Shown: in pieces, positions 1 through 9,063 of the stretch
Position numbering within the stretch: the stretch's first letter is position 1
How the letters are laid out: every line of letters starts with the position of its first letter
Assembly (NCBI GenBank): GCA_003427395.1
Contig: BFEA01000136.1
Location: forward strand, 1,103,864-1,128,103
DNA from: Chara braunii
Taxonomy: Eukaryota; Streptophyta; Charophyceae; Charales; Characeae
Length of the DNA stretch: 24,240 bases
Direction of reading: 5' to 3'
Notes under the pieces: model-generated
Database searches by the model: none
Told to the model about the DNA's origin: nothing
The model's input: only the letters and a program-made list of their open reading frames with translations
Translations under genes and position numbers: made by a program

Positions 1-77
<77 letters not shown>
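1..77 (+). repeat. (CT)n microsatellite inside the 5' LTR
   Basis: A pure CT dinucleotide run opens the window and continues to about base 77. A matching CT run with two GT-containing interruptions lies at the same place in the 3' LTR (about 11262-11346), so the microsatellite is an inherited part of the LTR and not a later expansion. Its left end is cut by the window. Confidence 0.97.
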
Positions 78-80
<3 letters not shown>

Positions 81-152
81 TCAAAAAGATTGATTCAGGG
101 ACGCGCGGATCGCCTTTTAATAACCTCTCAAGATATTTCGTGATTAATTGAC

Positions 153-692
153 ATGTGGACCAACGAGTACCCTCCGACTGGGCGCCAGCCTCGCGTATCT
201 CCCATCCCAACGCGACCTTTTCCTTATAGTGAGGAAAGGACACGTGTCTGCGAGTGGGACGTACGAGAAGCGGTCGCACGAATCGGCGAACACTACTTCT
301 TCCCTCCCGAAAATCGTTGCTCTGGATTCGTGGATGCTGGCTTTGTCATTATCGATACCCACTTCCCACCCTACTCGATATTGCTCCCCTTTAACGAATT
401 GATCGTCATTCCGTGGACGGCAGTGGCGCCTCATTGGCCTCGAACCTTGTGCACTGAGTGTCAGCGCTTTGATCACTACGAATCGAAAGGCTTTCAATAC
501 CGAATACGGAGTGAAGACGAGCACAAAGAAAGAACCACACGGCTGAGACCATCCACGTCGGACTCAGAACTAACCGGTGAACGACGACGAGACCTGATAC
601 GGAAACGAGATACGCGAAGCGTGCCCAAGCCTTTCCGTTCTAAACGACGGACGGTAGCCCGATGGGAGGCACAACAATACTTTTTGGATTGA
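153..692 (+). CDS. LTR-embedded open reading frame, copy 1 (179 codons)
   Basis: The frame runs from ATG at 153 to the stop at 690-692 and lies entirely inside the 5' LTR. I do not recognise the family. The protein would be Pro/aromatic-rich at the start and hydrophobic around residues 60-92. It has a Cys-x2-Cys-x4-His group at residues 100-108 (half of a zinc-knuckle pattern, with no fourth Cys), then a strongly basic C-terminal third (residues about 144-170, rich in Arg/Lys) that could bind nucleic acid or act as a nuclear signal. The 3' LTR carries the same frame, still open, with nine amino-acid changes and one Arg deletion. Between copies I count 9 nonsynonymous and 4 synonymous changes, which is near neutral, so its coding status rests on frame length and composition. 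Other frames here are also fairly open, which lowers confidence. Confidence 0.5.
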   Translation: MWTNEYPPTGRQPRVSPIPTRPFPYSEERTRVCEWDVREAVARIGEHYFFPPENRCSGFVDAGFVIIDTHFPPYSILLPFNELIVIPWTAVAPHWPRTLCTECQRFDHYESKGFQYRIRSEDEHKERTTRLRPSTSDSELTGERRRDLIRKRDTRSVPKPFRSKRRTVARWEAQQYFLD

Positions 693-913
693 ATTTGGAT
701 TTTTCCCTCCTTCCCACCTTGCCCGCGCGCACCTTCCGCGACGCGCGAAAACAATCGACTTGCTCCATCGGACCAACATGGGGGATCTCAGTTCTGTCTG
801 TGTCCCCACACTCAATTTCCAAAAATCCTTGGCACACCCNATCTTGCTGTTTTTCTGGGCCTCTTTTCCGCACAGCTAACACTCCAAACGGAAGACAACA
901 CAGGGCGTGAGGT

Positions 914-926
914 TGGTATCGGAGCC
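914..926 (+). promoter_or_regulatory. Primer binding site for initiator tRNA-Met
   Basis: TGGTATCGGAGCC begins immediately after the 5' LTR edge. It matches the complement of the plant initiator tRNA-Met 3' end (TGGTATCAGAGCC) at 12 of 13 positions, and the one difference still allows a G-U pair. This site primes minus-strand DNA synthesis in many plant LTR elements. Its position next to the end of LTR identity supports the LTR boundary. Confidence 0.9.
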
Positions 927-1046
927 GACACGTGTCGGTTCTGATGATAGTAAGCCGAACTGGCGAGAGGTAAGAGAGACCCTCCATTAGCTCATCGAGA
1001 TCGCCCAGTGACCAGGTCTCAGTCTGGAGCGGCTGCGCCCGTAACA

Positions 1047-2620
1047 ATGGTAGACGGTACGAGGGTGATCGTTAGCATCCCTGCCCCCTTCCCCTTCTTC
1101 CCCAACCATACCCATCCCGAGGCTTGGCTGGAAGCTGTCGAAGCTAAAAACTACAGCACAACTGATCTCCCCTGAGTTCTGACATTGCTACTTCGTAATA
1201 TGTCGCATAACTAGTTTAGGAAACACACGTGGGTAGATTGGGAGACTTTTAAGCGTGCATTCTTGGCTCGATTCGACACGGTTAGTGAAGATGCCGCCTG
1301 GTAGGTGCTCAAAAATCGACCTCAAGGACCAGGGGAACTGTTACCTGATTTCGTTGATCAATTTCAAACCACACTCGATAAATCCGGGCGGGACGAGAAA
1401 TCTGCTCGACATCTGTTTATTGATCACCTTCGGAGTCCGACCTTGAAAGGTAAACTACAGAAAAAAGTTCCGCCGAAAACAACCCAGTTATCGGCTATCA
1501 TTACTAAAGCGTTGGAGTTAGACTTGGCTGATACAAAACAATATATCAGCCAAGGAGACGAAGACATTACGGATACCATATGGGATATAACGGCTAAAAG
1601 GCGATCATGGTGGCAGGCGGTCGAACGATTTTATCCCCGCCCCGACCATGACCTTCCCAGCGGAATCGTTTTCGATATCCCGACTGCTTCTCCTCCATCT
1701 CCCCCGGTGAATCAATCGATCGCAGCCATTAGGAGCGGAACTTCCTCTGAACCCCCCTCACCGACAGTAACCAATCTACACCTTGCCCAGATGATCCATA
1801 CGGCCATTACCGAGCAGTCCGAATGGATGAGCAACTTGATCCAAATACAGGCCGCTCATATGGAACGGATGGAACAGATAATGAGCAGGCTCATTAAGCC
1901 TAACCCAGCTCCTGCTCGGCCTGCCCCTGCATCGTTTCCACTCTTACCTGCTCCCCAGGCTCCAGGATTCGCACCTCAGTTTCCTCATCTAGCTAATCCG
2001 GCTGGAAGGATTGAGTATTTTAACTGCAAACAGCCCGGGCATTTCGCCCGGGACTGTTCATAGCCGAAACGTAATCAGCCTCCCCCTGCTGCGGCCCCCG
2101 GCGCCCTTAATCAAGGACGAGTGGCCGCTCTGATGGATACGGATCGAGAAAGAGAACTCGTGGCGTATGCCACAGAGCAGCCCTCCCCTTCGATAACAAC
2201 GGCGTTAACATCGGGAGCTTCTTCCCCCGACGCTGCTGAAGTGGTCAATCCTCTCAAGTGTCTCCATCTCGTAGGCATGATAGGAGCCATCCGATCGGTC
2301 CCAGATGATCTCGAGTGGGTCGATCGCGAATCGAATCCAGGACCACAGTTTCGGACAGGAGACATTGATACACTGAAAACGCTCAAACAGTTAGACATCC
2401 GCGTTCCTATCCCCGTAGGGCATCTGCTCACCATATCTGAAATGGCGAACGATAAACTTTTACAATACTGCCAGAAAAATCAAAAGCGTTTTACCTATCA
2501 ACGCATACAACGAATGTTGAAAAAGAAAGAAGAAACTGAGGAAGTGGTATCCCTTGAGCCGGATACTAAGGAACCTGAAGCCGCACGCATAGCCGCCATC
2601 TCTTTAGCAGAAAATTATCA
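1047..2620 (+). pseudogene. gag: gag polyprotein region, broken by four stops
   Basis: The probable start is ATG 1047, about 120 bases after the primer site. The frame continues through stops at 1173, 1212, 1302 and 2061, always in the same phase, so the stops interrupt one ancestral frame. The part around 1230-1460 has the Trp/Phe spacing and the QGPGEL-like to F-Q-T pattern of the Retrotrans_gag capsid family. A Pro/Ala-rich stretch (about 1890-2010) leads to a zinc knuckle at 2016-2057 in which the first Cys of the CCHC set is Tyr, while the second Cys, the Gly-His and the last Cys remain. After the 2061 stop the same phase stays open to about 2770, through a spacer rich in acidic and Lys residues, into protease. 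The role is assembly of the cytoplasmic particle that packages element RNA. Confidence 0.85.
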
Positions 2621-3394
2621 CTTCATACGAGCTCGGCCGATACTATGGAAAAGTGTGGAATGTGATTGTGAAGTTTGGGGTAAGCCGTTTAACGCCCTGA
2701 TCGACACAGGGTCTTCTGCAGTAGCCATATCGTTAGATACTATAAAAAGACGAGACGACTTGGATCCATGCTTCCTCAATCTGGCAAAGACAAGTATGTC
2801 TCTGCCGACGAGGAAGCAATGAACATCGTGGGTGTTATCGAGAAAGTAGCTAAAAAGGCCGGGTGAGTACACGTCCTTGTTAACGCGCTCGTAAGAGATG
2901 TACAATTCTACTCGGTATTGTTGGGATTACCTTGAGCGATGGCGGTGGGCGCACGTCTGCACTTCGATTCGAAACAATTGGTGCTCACACAAACTGGGGG
3001 AAAACCTCAGACTGTTCTTTTGCGGGTTTCTACTCGAACAATAAAGCGGGTTCCTAACTCGCCCCAAATACGGATGATCATTGATCCCGAGGAATGCTCC
3101 CTCTCGCGCCTCGGAAACGGAGTCAGGGAGCAAGAATACGGAGAAGAGATGCTCAGTAAAGAGGAATGGAAGCATCTGGTTGAATTTTTCGAACATGAAA
3201 TCCCTGAAGAATTTCGAATGTGCCCCGACACCGCTCGAAGCTTCCAGGTGGACTCTGAAAACAGTGCGTTCATGCCTCTAACAACCCAGGTCAGTCCTTC
3301 AGTCCTCCTCGGTGAACCCATATTACAAGTCTCCAATCTGACCGATGATTTGAAACCCCCTCGCACCTTGTACGAGAGAGCTCTTTCCTTATGA
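2621..3394 (+). pseudogene. Retropepsin-like aspartic protease region, frameshifted
   Basis: The catalytic motif ALIDTGSSAVAIS is at about 2694-2732, with the active-site Asp codon at 2703-2705. It would cut the gag-pol polyprotein as a homodimer. The phase carrying the motif ends at 2820. Protease-like continuation is found in the next phase from about 2771 (containing NIVGVIEKV, then a VLLGLP segment), so a frame change lies at about 2771-2790. Further in-phase stops are at 2864, 2933 and 3392. The shift falls inside the folded domain, so I read it as damage and not as programmed frameshifting. The flap region and second strand set are too diverged to place residue by residue. Confidence 0.8.
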
Positions 3395-3421
3395 GCACGT
3401 TATCAGCAAACGGAACAGTAT

Positions 3422-4600
3422 TTGGACGTTTCCGTTTTTTCACCCCGATCATTATTAACGACAGGAGCCACTATCGCATTGATTAAACAAGAAGCGGAAG
3501 CACCGGTAAGTGATGTGCCAAATCTAATGCAAGAAATGACGGATCTAACAGGACTAACTGTGAAACCAACTTCGGTTGGGTCAAAAACTGATGCTGAAAC
3601 TAAAGAAACAGAGATGATAATCCCCGCTGAGTCCCAGATGAAACCAACTGTTTTTTCTGTTCGCACTAGTAGTTCCGTCTTTTCTAGTGTCTATGAGCGA
3701 CGGGAACGGCCGGTTGATTGGATCGATATGCCCCTTAATATGTCCAAGGAATCAACAATCCCCCTCCCGAGTCACGTTCCCGCTGAACTCCGGAAGTCGT
3801 TGATCTGTGTATTGAATGGTTACGCAGAAGTGCTGAGCGTGCATGACAATGATATTGGGTTAACTAATGTAATTGAACATGCCATTCTCACAGGAGATCA
3901 TCTGCCCATTAGCTGCGCTCCCTACCGATACTCGCCAGCTCAACGAGCGGCCGCCTTTCAGCGGATTAAGGAGTTCGAAGCTAATGGATGGATCGAACCC
4001 GCTATAGGACCATGGTCCTTCCCTGTAGTGATCATACCTAAGAAGGCTAGAAGGATTCGCATTTGCATTGATTATCGAAAGCTGAATGATATCACGATTA
4101 AAGATGTGTATCCCCTCCCCCGGATTGATGAGTAATTGGATGCGATTGGGAGTGCTCGATTTTTCAGCAAGTTTGATGTTCGTCATGGGTTCCATCATCT
4201 TCTTGTCCGAGAGGAAGATCGACCGAAAACAGCGTTTATACTTTTCGAAGGCATGTGGCAATGGATTCGATGTCCGATGGGTATTTGCAATGCCCCTGCG
4301 GCTTTTCAGCGAGCCATAAATATGGCCTTTCAAAACTTCGTACGGAAAACTCGTTTGGCACAGAGCATCATCAACTACTGCGTGATTGTGTACATGGATG
4401 ACATCTTGGTTTATTCGAGCTCCTATGAAGGACACGTGCAACACATCGAATGGACACTGCATGCGTTACGAGATGCCAGTTTCAAGGTGGCACTTGAGAA
4501 GAGTCAATTTTTTCTCACCACCATTTCCTTCCTGGGGCACGTGGTGACAGACAAAGGACTCCAACCGGAGCCGCAGAAGGTGGCAGCTGTCAGGGACGCG
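3422..4600 (+). pseudogene. Ty3/gypsy reverse transcriptase domain with one internal stop
   Basis: RT landmarks occur in order: an acidic linker (3422-3880), the PYRYSPAQ segment before the fingers (about 3921), IPKK and ICIDYRKLN (about 4036-4086), the first catalytic Asp in FSKFDVRHGF (about 4165), CPMGICNAPAAFQR (about 4271), the active site YMDDILVYS (4391-4417), and FLGHVVT (about 4532). Only one in-frame stop interrupts it, TAA at 4133, directly between the DYRKLN and FDVRHGF blocks. All three catalytic Asp codons are preserved. It would copy element RNA into DNA in the particle. This is the best-preserved enzyme of the element together with integrase. Confidence 0.93.
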
Positions 4601-5281
4601 CCAGTACCTACCACTATCACGCAAGTTCGCGTCTTTCTGGGCCTAGCCTCGTATTACCGAAGATTTATCAAGGGCTTCGCGGCGATTGCGGGACCCCTCA
4701 CAAATCTCCTACGCAAGGATCAGCCGTTGATCTGGATGCCGGAGTGCGATCAAGCATTTTCCAAACTCAAGGCTGCTCTCATTTCGGCTCCGGTCCTTAT
4801 AAGACCGGATCCTGAAAAACCTTTTGTTCTCATCACCGACTGGCAGCCAGAGGCGATTTCGGCGATCCTTGCCCAGGTGGGACCAAGCGGACTCGAGAGT
4901 GTGGTGGAGTATGCGTCCAAATCAGTACCCGCCTGCAAGCGCAACTACGCCGCTCCGACGGGAGAATGCTATGCGGCTCCCTGGGGAATCAGTCACTTTC
5001 GTGCTGACCTATATGGCTGAAAATTCACCCTGGTGACTGATAATGGGCCCCTGTTGGCTCTGAAGAGGTCGAAGGATTACTCGGGCATGATTGGGCGATG
5101 GGCCACTGTGCTGCAGAGCATGGACTTTGACATCCGTCATCGGAAGCACGAGAGACATGGGAATGCGGATGGATTGACACGAGTGCACCCTGTGTATACA
5201 CCCGTACAAATATGGCCCGTACGGACGGCTGTACGTCTGTACGTACGGGCCCCCTGGTGCCCGTACGGCTCGTACGTATAG
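4601..5281 (+). pseudogene. Connection plus RNase H domain
   Basis: After RT come VFLGLASYYRRFIKGFA (about 4632), typical of the Ty3/gypsy connection, and an RNase H-like domain. Candidate catalytic residues are Asp in VLITDWQ (about 4828), Glu in PTGECYA (about 4958), Asp in LVTDNGPL (about 5033), and Asp in GNADGLTR (about 5159). One stop, TGA at 5018, separates the Glu and third Asp blocks in the same phase. The domain would degrade the RNA strand of the hybrid. The frame then runs into a CGTACG-rich stretch and stops at 5279, still in phase with the next segment. Confidence 0.88.
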
Positions 5282-5302
5282 ACTTATGGCCCTCCGTACG
5301 TC
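5201..5302. repeat. Cluster of CGTACG palindromes between RNase H and the PHD segment
   Basis: Eight GTAC tetramers, five of them as the full palindrome CGTACG, occur within about 100 bases. One more CGTACG is near 5645, just past the PHD finger. Elsewhere the element is not enriched for this word. Translated in the pol phase the stretch gives a low-complexity Tyr/Val/Arg/Pro linker. It may be a simple-sequence expansion or a scar where the PHD segment joined pol. Confidence 0.7.
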
Positions 5303-5314
5303 GTTTCGCGGGGG

Positions 5315-5680
5315 GTGTTGACCCGTCTCTTCCCCTCTGTTATCATGACTACCTCGTCTGACTTCACCACCCCTTCTTCTCCTACTAATTCTGCCCCTCT
5401 TACTTGCTCAGCTTTCTTTGCCACCCTCCCCGACAAATTCTGTTATTTTTGCACGTGCATTGCACGGATTTATGGGGTCGACTGTCATCCCTTCGAAACT
5501 GGGTTTGTCGATTGGGTAGAATGTGCCACGTGTGTCAATCGTGCGCACGGGGCCTGCATACGATATTGGACGAGTGTCAAGGAATGGAGGTGCCCCCTAT
5601 GTAGAACGAACAAACTCCCCACGGAGGTTCGATTCGAGGTCGCCCGTACGGACGACCCTGAATACGACGAAAAATACTGA
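5315..5680 (+). pseudogene. PHD-type zinc finger segment inside pol
   Basis: The phase is the same as RNase H upstream and integrase downstream, bounded by stops at 5279 and 5678. A Ser/Thr/Pro-rich lead (an internal ATG is at 5345) precedes a C4HC3 pattern at 5441-5602: C-x2-C, 23 residues, C-x2-C, four residues, His, x2, C, 11 residues, C-x2-C. The hallmark Trp sits two residues before the last Cys pair and another Trp lies three residues before the second pair. The 23- and 11-residue gaps are slightly outside the usual PHD spacing. PHD fingers commonly read histone H3 tails, so a role in choosing chromatin for integration is a reasonable inference. A RING-like finger is the alternative; the single His and the Trp-x-Cys signature favour PHD. 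The acidic tail (about 5630-5677) leads into integrase. Confidence 0.7.
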
Positions 5681-5707
5681 CGAGCGGAGGTTTGGACAGA
5701 TAAAATT

Positions 5708-6934
5708 TTGTTGGCAAAATTAGTAGGATTATCTTTGGGCCACCTCACCAAACACGACAGACGTAGGGCAACCGAGAGATCTTGGGACTATCGATGGATC
5801 AACGGTCATTTAGAGAAGCATAAAACTGACGGATCGGGTTCGTGGCTGACAGTTCCCCATCCCTTCCAGAGATACGATTGGATCCGATCTGCTCACGAGG
5901 AACAGGCCGCTCATTTCGCGATACGCGTCCCGGAGGTATCTGTAGACCAAAACCGATAGTTCTTGTCCAATAAACGAGATGATGTCAAATACACTGTCGC
6001 TAACTGTGTAGTCTGTGCCGCTGATCGCGCCCCTATACGGGGACCAAACACGATGGTACCAACGGAAGTAGAGCGTCCTTTCCAGCGAGTCAGTATGGAC
6101 ACGACCGATATTGACGTGCCACCTGGCCCAAACCGCTGTGGATATTCTATTTTATTAGTATTAATCGACCATTTTTCCAAATACATCGAATTTTATCCCT
6201 GTAAGACCCGAAAAGCCACAGAAATAGCCACGTATATCGAACGGTTCCTCTATACCCATCTAGATACGGAAGAAATTCTAACCGATAATGAATCTGAATT
6301 TAAAGGTGAGGTGGAAGAACTACTTGCACGAAGGGGCGTCACGCTCCGACATACGGCACCCCACGTATCTCAGTCGAACGGGTTGGCCGAGAATGACAAC
6401 CGTATGATTAAAACCGGCCTTCGCAGGAACTTAGCGGCACACGACACGCGTCCTTGGCCCGAAATTGTATATCAGATCGTTGGGATCCACCGGGCCACCC
6501 CTCACAAATCCACGGGGTTCACCCCCTTTCAGCTTCGAACTTATAGCCTCCCGTGTGTCGATTACCAGGGTAACTCGAAAATTGCCGAAGCAGGGGGCAA
6601 AGACACGCGTGCGGCCCTCAAAGCCAAGGCCAAGAGGTTCGCCGACTTAATAGAACGGACCGTTCCAAAGCAAGCCCGGAAAAGGCAAAGGATGACCGAA
6701 CTGGCCCACGGTAGACAGGTCCGCAGCTATGAGGCTCGGAACGGGAATGCTGGGCCCCAGTACCAATATAAATTGGGGGACCTAGTGCAGGTACGTAAAT
6801 GTGCACGCGACCGAAAACTCACTCCCAAGTTCTCTGGCTGTTTTCGCGTTATCGAACTCGGACCCAACGGCGCCAACACGGTGCGCATCGCACCAGAGGC
6901 TAGCGCCAGCCATAACTCCGTTCCCATCGTCTGA
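5708..6934 (+). pseudogene. Integrase with HHCC finger, DDE core and GPY/F-like end
   Basis: The N-terminal zinc-binding region has the His pair in SAHEEQAAHF (about 5889) and the Cys pair in NCVVCAAD (about 6003), with an in-frame TAG at 5957 between them. The catalytic core keeps Asp in VSMDTTDI (codon 6098-6100), Asp in LTDNESEF (6284-6286) and Glu in GLAENDNR (6389-6391), with 34 residues between the last two, one fewer than is usual for Ty3-type enzymes. From 5963 to 6934 the frame is open for 323 codons, so the core is intact. The C-terminal part has YKLGDLVQVRK and LTPKFSGCFRVIELGPNGA, a GPY/F-like module. No chromodomain follows. It would join element DNA to the host chromosome. Confidence 0.93.
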
Positions 6935-7074
6935 CATACCTCCTACCTCCGTCTCCTTCCTCCTTCCGATCTTCCTCCCTTTTCTTCCTCAGAAAGCGAG
7001 GAAAACGACGACGATCTAACCCTCTGTCCTCTTTCTCCCTCCTCCTGTCCCTCATCCTCCTCTCCGACCTCGCC
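6935..7074 (+). other. Pyrimidine-rich spacer with an AG acceptor-like end
   Basis: The gap between integrase and the next frame is almost wholly C/T. It includes a tract at about 6953-6990 ending in CTCAG, which resembles a plant 3' splice acceptor. A second C/T tract leads to ATG 7075. This layout would suit a spliced subgenomic RNA for the downstream frames. No donor site was established. Confidence 0.35.
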
Positions 7075-7557
7075 ATGAGTTTTATCACAGAGCGGGTTCT
7101 TGACTTACAGCTGCGCCAGCCACGTGGCCACCTCTCATAAATTCGACAAGTTTGTCACCCTCGGCTCAATACAGATCTCCGCTGTTTGATGCGATTCTTC
7201 TGCGACGAAGGTGTCTGTGCCGCCGCCGCATTTCGGATAGAAGGAAGCCCTCACGCGATAGTAGTCGTGGAGGTTACTGCAGTTCATCGGCGAGCGGGTC
7301 CCAAAACAAGCCACGTCACCACAGTGGCAGGATTCACCGGCGACATCAGCTCGGTCAATCCGCTGAGGCATACCGAGATCTTTGCCTCGCTGCGTGAGTG
7401 GACGGAGCAAGTGTCCAATGTATGGCAGCACGTCCTCGCCCGCAAAGGGTATAACATCATTCCGATCTCTGCATCGGATATTGACGGTATTCGCCGATCA
7501 CCGAGCGAGCGGCCTGTTGTGATTCCTTCCATCGTTCCCTTCCCCCGTCCCCAATGA
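7075..7557 (+). pseudogene. Element extra ORF A, unknown function
   Basis: ATG 7075 opens a frame with a stop at 7138, then ATG 7189 in the same phase runs open to 7557 (123 codons). The protein has an alternating hydrophobic segment (SPHAIVVVEVTAVH), then a Trp-containing helix-like part (SLREWTEQVSNVWQHVL) and a basic/Pro end. I recognise no domain. Around 7140-7185 a neighbouring phase also reads plausibly, so a small indel is possible. Its place between integrase and the 3' LTR is where env-like or accessory genes sit in some LTR elements; no signal peptide or membrane segment is visible, so env is not supported. Confidence 0.5.
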
Positions 7558-7640
7558 ACCACGCCCATCTCCTCGCACCTCTTTCTATCTTTCGTCTTCC
7601 CTCTCTCTTCCCCACCTTCTGGCAATCCGATTTTCACCCT

Positions 7641-8582
7641 TCTCTCTCATTCTCATTCGAGCCTCTTTCGGTCCCTTTTATCAACCCTGGATAGTGGCGG
7701 TTGTGGCGCGAAACTTTTGAGGAGCTGTCCTTCTGCTTGGCCCGAGTACAAGTGAAGTGGACGGGCACTATCGAGTATCCCANGTGGACCGAGAACCCGG
7801 AGCTGCTGATCATACAGGGGTGGAGGACTAACGCGGAAGGAGATCTTATTGGATTCCTCTTTGGATCGGTGCAACCAGGTCGCCGTCAGTTGATTGCACA
7901 GGAGCTCATCGCACCGATCGTGCAATTGGCGGACGACCTCTCGCCCGGCATCTACTTTCAGAGTGACAACAGTCCTGCTCCGTACATTTTCGAGCGATCC
8001 TTGGATCCGTACCTTCAGTGGACTTCGTGGTTGGAGGAACCTAGCGACGAGGATACATTACCATCGCGGCAGAAGTATCTGAAGCCGTACGAGATCCCCT
8101 ACGCCTTCTACCCAAGGGTAGAAGAAGCGCCGATCATCGACAACGACGAAGAAGAAGGCGACAACGAGGAAACAACGGAGGAGGGAAGCTATAGTGAACA
8201 TAGCGAGGGCGAGCTGAGTAAGGAGGAAGAGGAAGAAGAAGGAGCCGGATCCGAGCGGGAAGCCCCGCCCGAGGAAGCAACGCGTACGGGAACGGAGGTA
8301 GAAGATCGGGAAGTGGCATGAAAACGCGAAGAAATTGCCTCCGGAAAGCGCCAGCTAGAGTTCGCCAGCAAAGCTAGCCTGCGCCTTGGTAACGATCCGA
8401 CTCGGGAACCAGAGCCGTCGAAGCTCGGAGATGGCGACCCTGCAGCCACCACCTCAAGTGCCGCGTGACGGAGACGGCGCCGATCCCCCTCCTCCTCCAG
8501 CCCCACCCGTCCCCCAGTTCGCCCACGTACCGATGTGGGCAATAGGCCTTCCTCCTCGGACGCTGTCCCGCCGACCCCTTGA
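7641..8582 (+). pseudogene. Element extra ORF B: acidic domain followed by Arg/Ser-rich tail
   Basis: The phase is open from at least 7641 but has a TAG at 7692. The main open stretch is 7701-8318. It continues in phase through TGA 8319 and TGA 8466 to a stop at 8580. The first two-thirds look globular (containing QLIAQELIAPIVQLADDLSPG and YLQWTSWLEE). Then comes a run dominated by Glu and Asp (about 8137-8255). After the 8319 stop a Lys/Glu helix-like segment precedes a block of consecutive Arg codons and a Ser/Pro/Arg stretch (about 8469-8530). An acidic-then-basic layout suits a nucleic-acid or histone-contacting protein, but I recognise no family. One N at 7783 makes a single codon uncertain. 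Confidence 0.55.
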
Positions 8583-9063
8583 TTTCCTCACCCTCGAGCA
8601 GATCCGTACCCCCGTCACCTTCCCTTCCCGTCCTTTCCATCCACATCTCTTCCGTGACTTCTACTCCACCCGTCTACTCGCCACCGTCCACCCCCACGCC
8701 TCCCTTCGGTCCGCTGCTCCCACATTTTGCTGGCATCTCTTGCTGTTCAACGCTTCATGGGAACAATCCAACGTGGTGGAGGTCTACAACGTTGCCATGG
8801 GGACAATCCCCGCCTGCCGCCACTTCGAGATCTTCCGAGCGGCGCTTTTCCACACCTTCTCCTCCTGATATCGCGATTACCTCGCTTCCCTCCCCCCCAG
8901 TGGCGATCATTTCCCCCGCTTCCACCGAATCAACCGATATGAGGAGCTCCCGGTGACTATGGAAGGGATGAATCGCTTCCTACCCCCACTCCCTCCCCGT
9001 CATCCCCACCAGATCCCCGACATGTACCGCCTCTACTGGCCTATCCCAACTAGGCAGTGGTAG
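8533..9063 (+). pseudogene. Element extra ORF C, Pro/Phe/Tyr-rich, unknown
   Basis: ATG 8533 overlaps the end of ORF B in another phase. The frame is open to TGA 8866 and resumes in phase to the TAG at 9061. Residues on both sides of the 8866 stop have the same character (many Phe, Tyr, His, Pro, Arg; for example HPHLFRDFYSTRLL before it and FHRINRYEELPVTMEGMNRF after it), which supports one ancestral frame of about 176 codons. I recognise no domain and no membrane segment. The reading phase also extends upstream of 8533 to about 8386, so the start is uncertain. Confidence 0.5.

Larger units (their letters stand above)
1..913 (+). mobile_element. 5' LTR, partial (3' portion only)
   Basis: The sequence after the CT run is repeated at 11347-12180 with about 28 substitutions and one 3-base deletion over about 835 bp by hand alignment (roughly 20 transitions, 8 transversions). 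Identity stops where the primer site starts at 914, which fixes the LTR 3' edge at about 913. The edge does not show the usual terminal CA. The LTR start is not in the window because the window opens inside the CT run. The segment contains an open reading frame at 153-692. Confidence 0.9.

Noticed and set aside
144-815. Several minus-strand open frames across the LTR
   Set aside because: They overlap the + strand LTR frame, start at arbitrary places, and change reading character between the two LTR copies. I treat them as shadows.
2694-2830. Programmed frameshift between gag and pol
   Set aside because: The phase change falls after the protease active site, inside the folded domain, and no slippery heptamer with a following pseudoknot is apparent. 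Stops on both sides show general decay.
1173-5959. Stops as reassigned codons or selenocysteine
   Set aside because: All three stop types occur (TGA, TAG and TAA), and the integrase ends at a normal TGA. No single reassignment restores the frame.
7075-9063. Envelope gene
   Set aside because: No signal peptide, membrane anchor or glycoprotein-like cysteine pattern is visible in any of the three frames.
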